Below, piece after piece: positions 17,175 to 26,383 of a stretch of 64,000 nt of DNA. The notes under the pieces are model-generated. The model was not told the origin of the DNA and searched no databases. It saw nothing but the letters and a program-made list of their open reading frames with translations. The stretch's first letter is position 1. The number at the start of each line of letters is the position of its first letter. The position numbers were made by a program, and so were the translations under genes. The DNA comes from Pseudoflavonifractor sp. An184 (GTDB lineage Bacteria; Bacillota; Clostridia; Oscillospirales; Oscillospiraceae), in assembly GCF_002160305.1 (NCBI RefSeq), contig NZ_NFKI01000006.1:1-64000 (forward strand). The letters run 5' to 3'.

Positions 17175-17780
17175 ATGAAGATTTTAGGCATCACCGGCCC
17201 CACCGGGGCGGGGAAGACCACCGCCCTCAACGAGGTGGAGAAGCTGGGCGGCGCGGTCATCGACTGCGACGCGGTGTACCATGAATTGCTGGAAAGCGAC
17301 ATTGCTTTACAGAGCGAATTAGAGGAGCTGTTCGGCCCCCTGCGGGGGGAGGACGGGGCCATCGACCGGAAGAAGCTGGGGACCATCGTCTTCGGCGACC
17401 CCGAGAAGCTGGAGCTCCTCAACACGGTGGCCCAGAGGGCCACGGTGGCGAAAACCCGGGAGCTGGTAGACGGATGCGAGCGCGAGGGGAGACCCCTGGC
17501 GGCCATCGACGCCATCGCCCTGCTGGAGAGCGGCCTGAAGGAGCTCTGCCACGCCACTGTCGCGGTGATCGCGCCCCCGGAGGTGCGGGTGCGGCGCATC
17601 ATGGCCCGGGAGGGCATTTCAGAGGACTACGCCTGGGCCCGGGTGCGGGCCCAGAAGCCGGACGATTACTTTATAAAGGGGTGCGACTACACCCTTTGGA
17701 ACGACTGTGCCGGCCCGGAGGAATTTGGAGCCCGGGTGCGGGCGCTTTTGGAGAAACTATTTGCGGACAAGGAGGTCTGA
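17175..17780 (+). CDS. coaE: Dephospho-CoA kinase
   Basis: Phosphorylates the 3'-OH of dephospho-CoA, the last step of CoA synthesis. The 201-aa protein begins MKILGITGPTGAGKTT, giving the P-loop, and has the CoaE motif IDCDAVYHELLE (Asp near 33) and a lid region with RIMAREGISEDYAWARVRAQ. The ATG at 17175 has AGAGGA about 5 nt upstream. The M18 aminopeptidase starts 3 bp after the stop, so the two are an operon. Confidence 0.92.
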   Translation: MKILGITGPTGAGKTTALNEVEKLGGAVIDCDAVYHELLESDIALQSELEELFGPLRGEDGAIDRKKLGTIVFGDPEKLELLNTVAQRATVAKTRELVDGCEREGRPLAAIDAIALLESGLKELCHATVAVIAPPEVRVRRIMAREGISEDYAWARVRAQKPDDYFIKGCDYTLWNDCAGPEEFGARVRALLEKLFADKEV

Positions 17781-17783
17781 ACC

Positions 17784-19193
17784 ATGAAGGACAAGGAAAA
17801 GAGCCTGGGCGATCAGCTGCGGGAGGCCCTGTGCTATGACAAGAAAAACGGCTATGACCGGGTGAACCGGGAGGAGCTGGAGGCCATGGAGGCCTACTGC
17901 ACCGGCTACAAGCAGTTTTTGGACGCGGGCAAGACCGAGCGGGAGTGCGTGGACCGGGCCGTGGCCCTGGCGGAGGCCGCCGGCTTCCGGGAGTACAAGC
18001 GGGGCATGGATCTGAAGCCCGGGGACAAGGTGTACCGGGTGAACCGGGGCAAGTCCGTCATGCTGGCGGTGATGGGCCGGAAAGGCCTGGAGGAGGGCGT
18101 GAACATCGGAGCCGCCCACATCGACTCCCCCCGCCTGGATTTGAAGCAGAACCCCCTCTATGAGGCGGACGATCTGGCCTTTTTGAAGACCCACTACTAC
18201 GGCGGCCTGCGGAAGTACCAGTGGGTGACCATCCCCCTGGAGCTCCACGGGGTGGTGGCCCTGAAAAACGGCCAGGTGGTCCGGGTGTCCATCGGCAACG
18301 GGGCGGGGGACCCCCTGTTCACCATCGACGACCTGCTGCCCCACCTGGGGGTGGAGCAGTCCCGGAAGCCCCTGGGGGAGGCCATCCCCGCCGAGAGCCT
18401 GAACATCCTGGTGGGCAGCCGCCCCCTGCTGGACGACGAGGGCAAGGACCGGGTGAAGCTGTCCGTTCTGGAGCTGCTGAACCGGAAGTACGGCATCGTG
18501 GAGGAGGACTTTATCTCCGCCGAGCTGTCCGCGGTGCCCGCCTTCAACGCCAGCGACATCGGCTTTGACCGCTCTCTCATCGGGGCCTACGGCCACGACG
18601 ACCGGGTGTGCGCCTACGCCTGCTTTGCCGCCCTGCTCCAGCTGGGCACCCCGGAGCGCACCGCCGTGTGCATGCTGGCCGACAAGGAGGAGATCGGCTC
18701 CGAGGGCGTCACCGGCATGAAGTCCGCCGCCTTCGACACCTTTATGGAGGACCTGTGCGAGAGCCGGAACGTCCCCCTGCGGGTGTGCTATGAGAAGTCC
18801 TTCTGCCTGTCCGCCGACGTGACGGCGGCCTACGACCCCAACTTTGCCGACGTGTACGAGAAGCGCAACAGCGCCCTGGTAAACGGCGGCGTGGGCCTGT
18901 GCAAGTACACCGGCTCCCGGGGCAAGTCCGGGGCCTCCGACGCCTCCGCCGAGCTGGTGGCCTATGTGCGGAAGGTGCTGGATGAAAACGGCGTGATCTG
19001 GCAGATGGCCGAGCTGGGCAAGGTGGACGCCGGCGGCGGCGGCACCGTGGCCATGTTCATGGCCGAGCGGAACATCGACACCCTGGACGCGGGGGTGCCC
19101 GTGCTCTCCATGCACTCCCCCTTCGAGACGGTGGGCAAGCTGGACTGCTATATGACCTTTAAGGGCATGAAGGCCATTTACGAGGCCCGGTAA
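17784..19193 (+). CDS. M18 family aminopeptidase
   Basis: A 469-aa zinc aminopeptidase of family M18 (aspartyl aminopeptidase type), which removes N-terminal residues, often acidic ones, from peptides in the cytoplasm. Visible metal and catalytic motifs are GAAHIDSPRLD near residue 111, DKEEIGSEG near residue 298, and SMHSPFE near the C-terminus. The internal proximal domain with GNGAGDPLFTIDDLLPHL is also typical. AAGGAGG lies 8 nt before the ATG. It is coupled to coaE, with no obvious functional link. Confidence 0.92.
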   Translation: MKDKEKSLGDQLREALCYDKKNGYDRVNREELEAMEAYCTGYKQFLDAGKTERECVDRAVALAEAAGFREYKRGMDLKPGDKVYRVNRGKSVMLAVMGRKGLEEGVNIGAAHIDSPRLDLKQNPLYEADDLAFLKTHYYGGLRKYQWVTIPLELHGVVALKNGQVVRVSIGNGAGDPLFTIDDLLPHLGVEQSRKPLGEAIPAESLNILVGSRPLLDDEGKDRVKLSVLELLNRKYGIVEEDFISAELSAVPAFNASDIGFDRSLIGAYGHDDRVCAYACFAALLQLGTPERTAVCMLADKEEIGSEGVTGMKSAAFDTFMEDLCESRNVPLRVCYEKSFCLSADVTAAYDPNFADVYEKRNSALVNGGVGLCKYTGSRGKSGASDASAELVAYVRKVLDENGVIWQMAELGKVDAGGGGTVAMFMAERNIDTLDAGVPVLSMHSPFETVGKLDCYMTFKGMKAIYEAR

Positions 19194-19199
19194 GGGCCG

Positions 19200-19690
19200 T
19201 CAGAGGCGCCCTGTGTTCTTTCGGGCCGCCTCCCCTGGGGGAGAGGCTTGCGGGCAGTTGGTAGCCACCCCTGCGAAATATGGGGACTCTCCGAATTTTT
19301 TGCAGGGCCCCACGGGCGCGCCCTGTGCACTCCTACGGCAGTGACCACACGGGCAGCATGGATCGGAAACCCAGGCGCAGAAATTGGATTGCATCAGCCC
19401 CAATTTTGGGAAGATCAGGCCCCCAGTGGGGCCGGGGTGAATTCAGATTGTCACACAGATTTCCACGCGCCGGAAGGGTTATCGCGAGCCTAAAGGAGAA
19501 TACCCTCGTAATAGGGGGACCGGGGGAAAGCGGCCTATGGACCTAGGCGGAGCCGTAGTCCATCGGACGCGTCCCCCGGCGATTCTTTGGTTCCTTTCTC
19601 ATCAATGAGAAAGGAACTCGCCGCCCGGGACACGTCCCGAAGGAATGAGAGGGAATTTTTGGCGGCGAAATCCAGCCCTCTCATTCCAAA
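19200..19690 (-). repeat. Hairpin-rich intergenic repeat, copy D (reverse, diverged)
   Basis: A 520-bp gap without a supported gene. It is the most diverged copy of the family, in reverse orientation. Its ATGGAC/GTCCAT arms at 19537-19542/19558-19563 occupy the place of ATGAGCAC/GTGCTCAT in the others but enclose a longer loop. A perfect 13-bp stem lies at 19590-19602/19605-19617. A direct or inverted repeat of the word around CTCTCATTCC occurs at 19641-19650 and 19676-19686. Confidence 0.7.
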
Positions 19691-19716
19691 AAGATTCCAT
19701 ATAGGGAGGAAACACG

Positions 19717-20814
19717 GTGAGGAAACGAATTCTGGACATGTTCCGCCGGGATGTGGTGCTGACGGTCTCGCTGGTGCTGGCGGCGCTGTCCTGTCTCATT
19801 GCGCCGCCCAGTCCGGCCTATGTGGGGTACATTGACTTCAATACCCTCATTGTGCTCTTCTGCCTGATGCTGTTGGTGGAGGGGCTGCGGGAGGAGAATT
19901 TCCTCCAGTACATCGCCGCCAAGGTGCTCTCCCGGGTGGGGACCATGCGGGGGATGGCGGCCACCCTGATCTTTCTCTGCTTTTTCAGCAGTATGTTCAT
20001 CACCAACGACGTGTCCCTCATCACCTTCGTCCCCCTGGGGGTGATGATGCTGCGGATGGCCTCCCTGCGCCGGAAGCTGTGCTATACCGTCACCCTGATG
20101 ACCATTGCCGCCAATCTGGGCAGCATGTTCACCCCCATCGGCAACCCCCAGAACCTGTACTTATTCGCCCTGTCCGGCCTGAGCCTGCCGGAGTTTCTGC
20201 TCCTCACCGGCCCCTACGCCGCGGGGGCGGCGCTGCTGCTGGGGGTGTGCGTGCTCTTTGGCTACCGCCACCGCCGGCTGTCCATCCGCATGGGGGAGAC
20301 CGCCCCTCTGCGCCGGGGAAACATCGCCTTTTATCTGGTCCTCTTTCTGCTGTGCGTGCTCACGGTGGCGGGCTTTCTGCCCCACCCGGCACTGCTGGCG
20401 GTGGTGGGGATTCTGCTGCTGTGGCGGAACCGGGGGCTGTTTGTCCGCATCGACTACTCCCTGATCCTCACCTTTGTGTTCTTTTTTATCTTTGTGGGTA
20501 ATTTGAAGCAGCTGGATGCGCTCCAGACCTGGATCGGCGGGGCTATGGCCGGCCGGGACCGGCTCATCGGGGTACTGGTCAGCCAGGTCATCAGCAATGT
20601 GCCCGCCGCCATGCTCCTGTCCGGGTACAGCAGCGATCTGCGGGAGCTCATCGTGGGGGTGAACGTGGGAGGCCTGGGGACCCTGATCGCCTCCATGGCC
20701 AGCCTCATCTCCTACAAGCAGGTGGCGGGGCAGTACCCCAGTCTGAGAAAGCGGTATTTGATCCTGTTCACCCTCCTGAACCTGGGCTTTTTGGTGCTGC
20801 TGTACCTGATTTGA
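19717..20814 (+). CDS. ArsB/NhaD/CitMHS-type anion permease
   Basis: A 365-aa polytopic inner-membrane protein of the ion transporter superfamily, with about ten hydrophobic segments. Family features are LMLLVEGLREENFLQYIAAKVL, FITNDVSLITFVPLGVMML near residue 95, and NLGSMFTPIGNPQNLYLF near 130, the GNPQN motif of this superfamily; the second half repeats the pattern at QVISNVPAAMLLSGYS. The substrate could be a carboxylate, arsenite or another anion. The start is a GTG with GGGAGGA 6-7 nt upstream. It is followed by a strong bidirectional terminator. Confidence 0.82.
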   Translation: MRKRILDMFRRDVVLTVSLVLAALSCLIAPPSPAYVGYIDFNTLIVLFCLMLLVEGLREENFLQYIAAKVLSRVGTMRGMAATLIFLCFFSSMFITNDVSLITFVPLGVMMLRMASLRRKLCYTVTLMTIAANLGSMFTPIGNPQNLYLFALSGLSLPEFLLLTGPYAAGAALLLGVCVLFGYRHRRLSIRMGETAPLRRGNIAFYLVLFLLCVLTVAGFLPHPALLAVVGILLLWRNRGLFVRIDYSLILTFVFFFIFVGNLKQLDALQTWIGGAMAGRDRLIGVLVSQVISNVPAAMLLSGYSSDLRELIVGVNVGGLGTLIASMASLISYKQVAGQYPSLRKRYLILFTLLNLGFLVLLYLI

Positions 20815-20879
20815 TTATGTGCACGCACAACAGCCTGCTCTGATTCTGGGAGCCCCGTGGAACTCTCTGGCACAAATCG

Positions 20880-20921
20880 AAAAAGAGATGGAAAGTGAAT
20901 TTACTTTCCATCTCTTTTTAT
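20880..20921. terminator. Bidirectional terminator
   Basis: A perfect long stem (AAAAAGAGATGGAAAGT and its complement) with a 6-nt loop ends in A/T tracts on both sides. It separates the convergent permease gene and lipoprotein gene and can serve both. Confidence 0.92.
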
Positions 20922-20924
20922 TTC

Positions 20925-21362
20925 TCATGTTTCGCTCAGAGGGGCGGTGAGACACAGGGTCTGTGCGTTGATGGTCAGATACAGGGTGGCGTCCCGGCTC
21001 CCATCGGCGTATTCTGTGACCCCGTACACCCCATAGCCCTCCGGCTGGCCCGGAAACGCCAGGGTGTAGACCTGGGCGTTGGGATCTGCGTCCTCAGCGG
21101 GATAGAGGGTCCCGGTGCAGGTCTCCCCGGCGGCGTGGTCGGTGAGGGTGATGGTCCCGCCCTCTACCTGGGCTGTGAGGTTCAGCGAGGGGACGTTTTG
21201 GATGGAGGTCCCCTCCGCCGCGGCCAGAATATCTCCGTCCTCCTGGGACTGGAGGGTCTGGGCAGTCCAGGTCAGGCCCTCCGGGATGCCGGAGGCGGAA
21301 GCTCCGCCACACCCGGTCAGGAGCACCAGAGCAAAGGCACATAAAAGAGTGCGCAGTTTCAT
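20925..21362 (-). CDS. Small lipoprotein, unknown
   Basis: A 145-aa secreted protein with a lipoprotein signal peptide; the lipobox is LLTGC, with Cys near residue 18. The mature part is rich in Gly, Thr and Ala with repeated short strands and looks like a small beta-rich domain; no family was recognised. The start ATG overlaps the TGA of the upstream XRE-type regulator gene (ATGA), with AGGAG just before it, so translation is coupled and the two products probably work together. Confidence 0.75.
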   Translation of the reverse strand: MKLRTLLCAFALVLLTGCGGASASGIPEGLTWTAQTLQSQEDGDILAAAEGTSIQNVPSLNLTAQVEGGTITLTDHAAGETCTGTLYPAEDADPNAQVYTLAFPGQPEGYGVYGVTEYADGSRDATLYLTINAQTLCLTAPLSET

Positions 21363-21940
21363 TTCAGTCTCCTTTCCAGCCGCCAGACCTGGACGGCCAG
21401 TACAATGCAGACAATCAGGGCAGCCAGCTGGGTGAGCAGATAGAACTGGGGTGGAAAGGCAGTATCCGAGGCAGATACATAGATCTGAGTGGGGCCGTCG
21501 GCGCCGCCGATCACGCCGATGCTGGTAGACGGAAGGATCTGAGCCAGGAGAATGGTACCCCAGGGCAGACAAGAGAGCAGACACCAGACTCCAATTCCCG
21601 TGAGCAGCCACCGGAACAGCTTTAAATACCGCCGGGCGGTGTTTTTCTGGGACTGCTCCATGGCCTGGACCGCCGCCTGGCCCGCCTCCTCCTTGGTGAG
21701 GGTGGGGGAGGGGGTGCGCTCCCCCTGGAGGAGCTCCACCAGGGAGACCCCCAGCTCCTGGGCCAGGGGCTCCAGCAGCTTCAGGTCCGGAAACCCCTTG
21801 CCCGTCTCCCACTTGCTGACCGCCTTGTCGGTGACGTGGAGCCGCTCCGCCAGCTCCTTTTGGGTGAGATTCTGTTCCTTGCGGAGCTGGGCCACAAAGC
21901 GGCCGAACTGGATGTTGTCCAAGGAAATCGCTCCTTTCAT
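21359..21940 (-). CDS. XRE-family regulator with membrane domain and GGADGPT motif
   Basis: A 193-aa protein. Residues about 10-70 are a Cro/C1-type helix-turn-helix (LRKEQNLTQKELAERLHVTD followed by KAVSKWETGKGFPDL). A linker rich in Glu and Gln leads to two hydrophobic segments at about 108-132 and 165-185. Between them lies SIGVIGGADGPTQIYVS. The GGADGPT sequence is a hallmark of OadB/GcdB-type sodium-pump decarboxylase beta subunits and also occurs in small clostridial membrane proteins. A membrane-bound sensor-regulator is likely. The ATG has an AAGGAG site. The coupled lipoprotein gene follows. Confidence 0.82.
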   Translation of the reverse strand: MKGAISLDNIQFGRFVAQLRKEQNLTQKELAERLHVTDKAVSKWETGKGFPDLKLLEPLAQELGVSLVELLQGERTPSPTLTKEEAGQAAVQAMEQSQKNTARRYLKLFRWLLTGIGVWCLLSCLPWGTILLAQILPSTSIGVIGGADGPTQIYVSASDTAFPPQFYLLTQLAALIVCIVLAVQVWRLERRLK

Positions 21941-22084
21941 TCCCTGCTATCATAGCGTATCGCCTGAAAAATGGCAACCTACCAAAAGTAGAGCGGCGCA
22001 TTTTGGACAGAAGCGGGAATAAGATGCCCCCTTTTTGTCCACGCTATGGAGGTATGCGGAAGCGAATGAAGGAGGCGTTTGAAG

Positions 22085-22789
22085 ATGGAAGAACAGCAGG
22101 CGATGGAGCCCAGGGGCGAGAGCGCTGGGAGCCAGTCCATTTTAGAATTCGGGTCTTCTCTGATCCAGTCCAAGCGGGGGACCATCCACGTGCTCACCAT
22201 CGTGGGGCAGATCGAGGGGCACCAAGTGCTGCCCCCCACCAGCAAGAGCACCAAGTATGAGCACGTCATGCCCCTGCTGGCCCTGGTGGAGGAGAGCGAC
22301 GAGATCGACGGCCTGCTGGTGCTGCTGAACACGGTGGGGGGCGACATTGAGGCGGGGCTGGGCATTGCGGAGCTCATCGCCAGCATGTCCAAGCCCACCG
22401 TCTCCCTGGTACTGGGGGGCGGGCACTCCATCGGCGTGCCCCTGGCGGTGTCCGCCAAGCGGTCCTTCATCGCCCCCTCGGCGGCCATGACCATCCACCC
22501 GGTGCGGCTCAACGGTCTGGTCATCGGGGTGCCCCAGACCTTCTATTACTTCGAGCGCATCCAGGAGCGCATCACCCAATTTGTAATTGCCAACAGCGGG
22601 ATAAAGCGGGAGGACTTTACAAAGCTGATGCTCCAGACCGGGGAGCTGGCCGCCGATGTGGGTAGCGTGATCTACGGCGAGGAGGCGGTGGAGCTGGGGC
22701 TGATTGATGAGATCGGGGGCCTGTCCGACGCGCTGACATATCTTCACAAGATGATCGAACAGCGGAAGCGGGCCGAACCGGCGGAATAG
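22085..22789 (+). CDS. ClpP-class serine protease, TepA type
   Basis: A 234-aa member of the ClpP/SppA/crotonase fold, closest to TepA (YmfB), which in Bacillus is tied to protein export and to spore proteins. The ClpP-like core has LLVLLNTVGGDIEAGLGIAELI, the catalytic-Ser region GGGHSIGVPLAVSA near residue 119, and SAAMTIHPVR with the His. The start ATG at 22085 has AAGGAGG 9 nt upstream; a TTG 6 bases earlier is too close to the site. The N-terminal 25 residues are low in conservation. Confidence 0.85.
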   Translation: MEEQQAMEPRGESAGSQSILEFGSSLIQSKRGTIHVLTIVGQIEGHQVLPPTSKSTKYEHVMPLLALVEESDEIDGLLVLLNTVGGDIEAGLGIAELIASMSKPTVSLVLGGGHSIGVPLAVSAKRSFIAPSAAMTIHPVRLNGLVIGVPQTFYYFERIQERITQFVIANSGIKREDFTKLMLQTGELAADVGSVIYGEEAVELGLIDEIGGLSDALTYLHKMIEQRKRAEPAE

Positions 22790-23035
22790 ATGGTCCGGCC
22801 ACCTGAACTGCCGCTGCAGAACAACCTCTGGGGCGGACAGAGAGGTTGGGCCGGGCCTGTCCCGCTGGGAGATGCGGTGCGGGAAAAAATTCAGAAGAGA
22901 GAGAAAAGAGACCGCCATAAACGGGGATTTTTTCCAAATAAGAGCGGGAGATTCTGAGTAAATCTGAGAGAAACAAAAACGGAACTCTAACTTGACAAGT
23001 AAAGACACTTTACAATCTGCGGTTGAGAAATGAAA

Positions 23036-23070
23036 TTGACAAATTTTTAAATGAGTGTATAATTTATACA
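23036..23070 (+). promoter_or_regulatory. Consensus promoter with overlapping 15-bp palindrome
   Basis: TTGACA (23036-23041), 16-bp spacer, TATAAT (23058-23063): both hexamers match consensus. A perfect 15-bp palindrome TGTATAATTTATACA (23056-23070) covers the -10 and the start region, as expected of a repressor site. It lies about 100 bp before the SLH-transglutaminase gene. The rest of the 378-bp gap (22790-23035) holds no supported gene; a second TTGACA at 22992 has no -10 at a good distance. Confidence 0.7.
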
Positions 23071-23167
23071 AACTTTGCCCCTTTTCGGCCAGATTCGACG
23101 GGGCAGGTGTGTGTTGTGTTTGATTTTGAAAAATGCCTACTGTTGCAGATTTGAGGAGAGTGTGTTT

Positions 23168-24931
23168 ATGAAGAAGCAAGCCCGAATGGGGACCTCGCTG
23201 TTCCTGTCCCTGCTGCTGTGCGGATGCAGCACTCTGCCAGCTCAGGCGGCGGAGGCGGCGCCGGAATCCCAGGACAGCGCCTATGTCCAGGAGGATGGAC
23301 GGGTCTGGGTCCGGTTCGACGCCAACGGCGGCTCCGGGACGGTTCCGGACGGCCTGGCCGCGCAGAGGGGAGAGGAAGTGACCCTGCCCTCAGCCCAGCT
23401 GTCCGTGCGGATGGAGGGGGATACCTGGCGCTTCGTGGGCTGGTCCACCAGTGAGACCGCCTCCCTTCCGGAATATGAGCCGGGCGGCAGCTTCACAGTG
23501 GGAGAGGATACCACCCTGTACGCGGTGTACGCCTCCGGGGATTGCCGTGTCACCTATCGGGTGGACGGCGTAACCACCACCGAAAAGGTGCAGCCGGGCG
23601 AGACCCCAAAGAAGGTCCCTGATCTGCCCGACGGCTATACGGGCTGGGTGAACGGAAACGGAGCGGCGGTGGACCCGGCCTCCGCCCAGATCTGGAGTGA
23701 CCAGACCTTTACCGCCTATGAGACCTTCACGCTGAACACCTGGGACCACGGAAAGTACATGGACGGCTCCAGCGACGGTCTGTTCCATCCCGGCCAGTAC
23801 ATGACCCGGGCTGAGGTGGCTCAGGTGCTCTACGGTCTGCTGGCGGAGAAACCGGAGGCTGGAGTGTCTTTCTCGGACGTATCCGGCGACATGTGGTACG
23901 CCGAGGCCGTTGAGACTTTGGGCGCTATGGGAGTTCTGGACTGTGAGGCGGGCTCCGCCTTCCGGCCCGATGCCGCCATCTCCCGGGGAGAATTTGCTTT
24001 GATGCTCAGTCATTTTATCTCCGGGACCGGGGATTTGGAGTCCTTTGCAGATGTGCCTGCCGGAAGCCGGTACTATGAGGCTGCCGGCGCGGCGGCGGCG
24101 GAGGGACTGTTCAGCGGCTATGCCGACGGTACCTTCCGCCCGGACGATGCCCTGACCCGGGCTCAGGCCGCAGTGGTATTCAATAATCTGCTCCACCGGG
24201 AGGCGGACGCCTCGGCCATCGCCGGCAACCCCAACGTCCGCCTGTTCCCCGACGTGCCCACCACCTACTGGGCCTACGGGGAGATCATGGAGGCCACCAT
24301 CTCCCACACCTATGACGGCAGCACGGGGCGGGAGGTCTGGACCCAGGTGACCGCCGAGCGCACTGCCTTACCCGACGGTTACTACCGAATCAACGGCCGG
24401 CTCTACCGGGTGCAGGACGGCATGTTCCTCCACAACACCACGGTGGACGGCTTTACATACGACGCCCAGGGCCGCTACACCACCGGTTCGGCCACCCTGG
24501 ATACCAAGCTGAACAACATTGTGGAGACCTATACCAACAGCTCCATGACCCGGGACCAGAAGCTGCGGGCCCTCTATAACTATGTGCGGGATAATTTCAC
24601 CTATCTGAAGCGGCCCCTGGTGTCCAAGGGACAGACCGGCTGGGAGGCCGCCTACGCCGAGGAGTTCCTGAACCTGGGCCGGGGCAACTGTTACAGCTTC
24701 TCCGCCACTTACTGCCTGCTGGCCCGGGAGCTGGGCCTGCCGGCCTACACGGTGGTGGGCGGTCTGGGGGCCAGCAACAGCCCCCACGGCTGGGTGGAGA
24801 TGGAACTGGACGGCACGGTCTACATGTTCGATCCCCAGTTGGAGTGGCGGTATCTCCACGACTACGGGCGCACAGGCTATAACCTGTTCAAGATGCTCCC
24901 CAGCCATGCCCGGTTCACCTATATCCGCTGA
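23168..24931 (+). CDS. Secreted protein with InlB-type repeat, SLH domains and transglutaminase domain
   Basis: A 587-aa surface protein. A signal peptide with a possible lipobox (LCGC, Cys near residue 20) is followed by an InlB B-repeat-like domain (VRFDANGGSGTVPDG to TLYAVYA), a short linker, and two to three S-layer homology domains at about 195-360 (YMTRAEVAQVLYGLL, FSDVSGDMWYAEAVETL, ADGTFRPDDALTRAQAAVVF). The C-terminal 150 residues form a transglutaminase-like core with Cys in GRGNCYSFSATY, His in SPHGWVEM and Asp in YMFDPQ. GAGGAG lies 9 nt before the ATG. Likely function: wall-bound protein processing or crosslinking. It opens the MBOAT cluster. Confidence 0.87.
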   Translation: MKKQARMGTSLFLSLLLCGCSTLPAQAAEAAPESQDSAYVQEDGRVWVRFDANGGSGTVPDGLAAQRGEEVTLPSAQLSVRMEGDTWRFVGWSTSETASLPEYEPGGSFTVGEDTTLYAVYASGDCRVTYRVDGVTTTEKVQPGETPKKVPDLPDGYTGWVNGNGAAVDPASAQIWSDQTFTAYETFTLNTWDHGKYMDGSSDGLFHPGQYMTRAEVAQVLYGLLAEKPEAGVSFSDVSGDMWYAEAVETLGAMGVLDCEAGSAFRPDAAISRGEFALMLSHFISGTGDLESFADVPAGSRYYEAAGAAAAEGLFSGYADGTFRPDDALTRAQAAVVFNNLLHREADASAIAGNPNVRLFPDVPTTYWAYGEIMEATISHTYDGSTGREVWTQVTAERTALPDGYYRINGRLYRVQDGMFLHNTTVDGFTYDAQGRYTTGSATLDTKLNNIVETYTNSSMTRDQKLRALYNYVRDNFTYLKRPLVSKGQTGWEAAYAEEFLNLGRGNCYSFSATYCLLARELGLPAYTVVGGLGASNSPHGWVEMELDGTVYMFDPQLEWRYLHDYGRTGYNLFKMLPSHARFTYIR

Positions 24932-24958
24932 GCGGCCGTGTGAGGATATTGTCGAGAA

Positions 24959-26368
24959 ATGGTATTTAGTTCACCTGTTTTTCTGTTCGCCTTTCTGCCG
25001 GTGACGTATCTGGGGTACCGGCTCCTGCCTGGGCTGCCTCTGCGCAACGCCTGGCTCACCCTGGCCAGCCTGGTGTTTTTCTCCTTTGGACAGCTGCCCT
25101 ACCTGGTACTGCTGCTCATCAGTGTATTGCTCAACTATCTCTTCGGGCTGTGGCTGCAGTCCGGGGGGCGTTATCGCCGTCTGGCCGCAGGTCTGGCGGC
25201 GGGGACCAATCTGGCCCTACTGGGCGTGTTCAAGTACATAGACTTTGTCATCGGGACCTTTAACAGCCTGTCCGGGGCGGATCTGGCCCTCACAGGCATC
25301 GTGCTGCCCATCGGGATCTCCTTCTATACCTTCCAGGGGATGAGCTACGTCATCGACGTTTACCGCCATCCTGAGTGGGGGACCCGGAACCCCGGTAAGC
25401 TGCTGCTGTACATCTCTTTCTTTCCTCAGCTTATCGCCGGTCCCATCGTCATCTATCACGACGTAGCCGGCCAGATCGACCGGCGGGAGATGACCCCGGA
25501 ACTGACCCTGTCCGGTCTGCGCCGGTTTATTCTCGGCCTGGGGAAGAAGATGCTCCTGGCAAACTCCATGGGGGAGATCGCCGACGCGGTGTTTGCCATG
25601 ACGGCCGCCGAGCTGGATTTCCGCCTGGCCTGGCTGGGAGCGGTGTGCTACACCCTGCAAATCTACTTCGACTTCAGCGGATACAGCGACATGGCCATCG
25701 GCCTGGGCCGGATGTTCGGCTTCCGGTTTTTGGAGAACTTCAACCTGCCCTATGCCTCCAAGTCCATCAAGGAGTTCTGGCGGCGGTGGCACATCTCCCT
25801 CAGCTCCTGGTTCCGGGACTATCTGTACATCCCCCTGGGGGGCAACCGGAAGGGGGCGGCCCGCACCAATCTCAATAAATTCATCGTCTTTTTCGCCACA
25901 GGCCTTTGGCATGGGGCCAACTGGACCTTTGTGCTGTGGGGCCTGTGGCATGGTCTGTTCTCCACCCTGGAGGGGGTGGGGGCCATCCCCAAGCGCCTGC
26001 GGGAGTCCCGGCTGGGCCATGTGTACACCATGCTGGTGGTCATCCTGGGCTTCACCCTGTTCCGGGCGGACACCCTCGCCGGCGCGGGGGTGATGTTTGC
26101 GGCCATGTTCACCGGATTTTCCATTGCACCGGCCAACACTCTGGCCCTCATCGCACTGCTGGACGCCAAGGCGGTGTTCCTGCTGGTGACCGCCCTGCTC
26201 TTTGCCTTTGGCGTCCCCCAGTGGGCGTGGCGGCAGCTTCAGCAGCGGGGCCTGCCCCAGTGTGCGGGGGCGGCGGCCGCGGCCGTGGGGTACAGCGCCC
26301 TGTTCGGCGTGAGCGTGCTCACCCTGGCGGGGGCCACCTTCAACCCCTTCATCTATTTTCAGTTTTAA
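24959..26368 (+). CDS. MBOAT-family O-acyltransferase (AlgI/DltB-like)
   Basis: A 469-aa polytopic membrane protein that moves acyl groups across or at the membrane onto polymers or proteins. The MBOAT pattern is clear: LPIGISFYTFQGMSYVIDVYR near residue 115, FFPQLIAGPI, IYFDFSGYSDMAIGLGRMFGF, KEFWRRWHISLSSWFRDYLYIPLGGNRKG, and the catalytic His in GLWHGANWTFVLWG near residue 320. It closely resembles AlgI. The gene for a DHHW/AlgJ-like partner starts 15 bp downstream. The acceptor polymer is not known. It begins 27 bp after the SLH gene. Confidence 0.93.
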   Translation: MVFSSPVFLFAFLPVTYLGYRLLPGLPLRNAWLTLASLVFFSFGQLPYLVLLLISVLLNYLFGLWLQSGGRYRRLAAGLAAGTNLALLGVFKYIDFVIGTFNSLSGADLALTGIVLPIGISFYTFQGMSYVIDVYRHPEWGTRNPGKLLLYISFFPQLIAGPIVIYHDVAGQIDRREMTPELTLSGLRRFILGLGKKMLLANSMGEIADAVFAMTAAELDFRLAWLGAVCYTLQIYFDFSGYSDMAIGLGRMFGFRFLENFNLPYASKSIKEFWRRWHISLSSWFRDYLYIPLGGNRKGAARTNLNKFIVFFATGLWHGANWTFVLWGLWHGLFSTLEGVGAIPKRLRESRLGHVYTMLVVILGFTLFRADTLAGAGVMFAAMFTGFSIAPANTLALIALLDAKAVFLLVTALLFAFGVPQWAWRQLQQRGLPQCAGAAAAAVGYSALFGVSVLTLAGATFNPFIYFQF

Positions 26369-26383
26369 GGAGGGGGACAGGAC

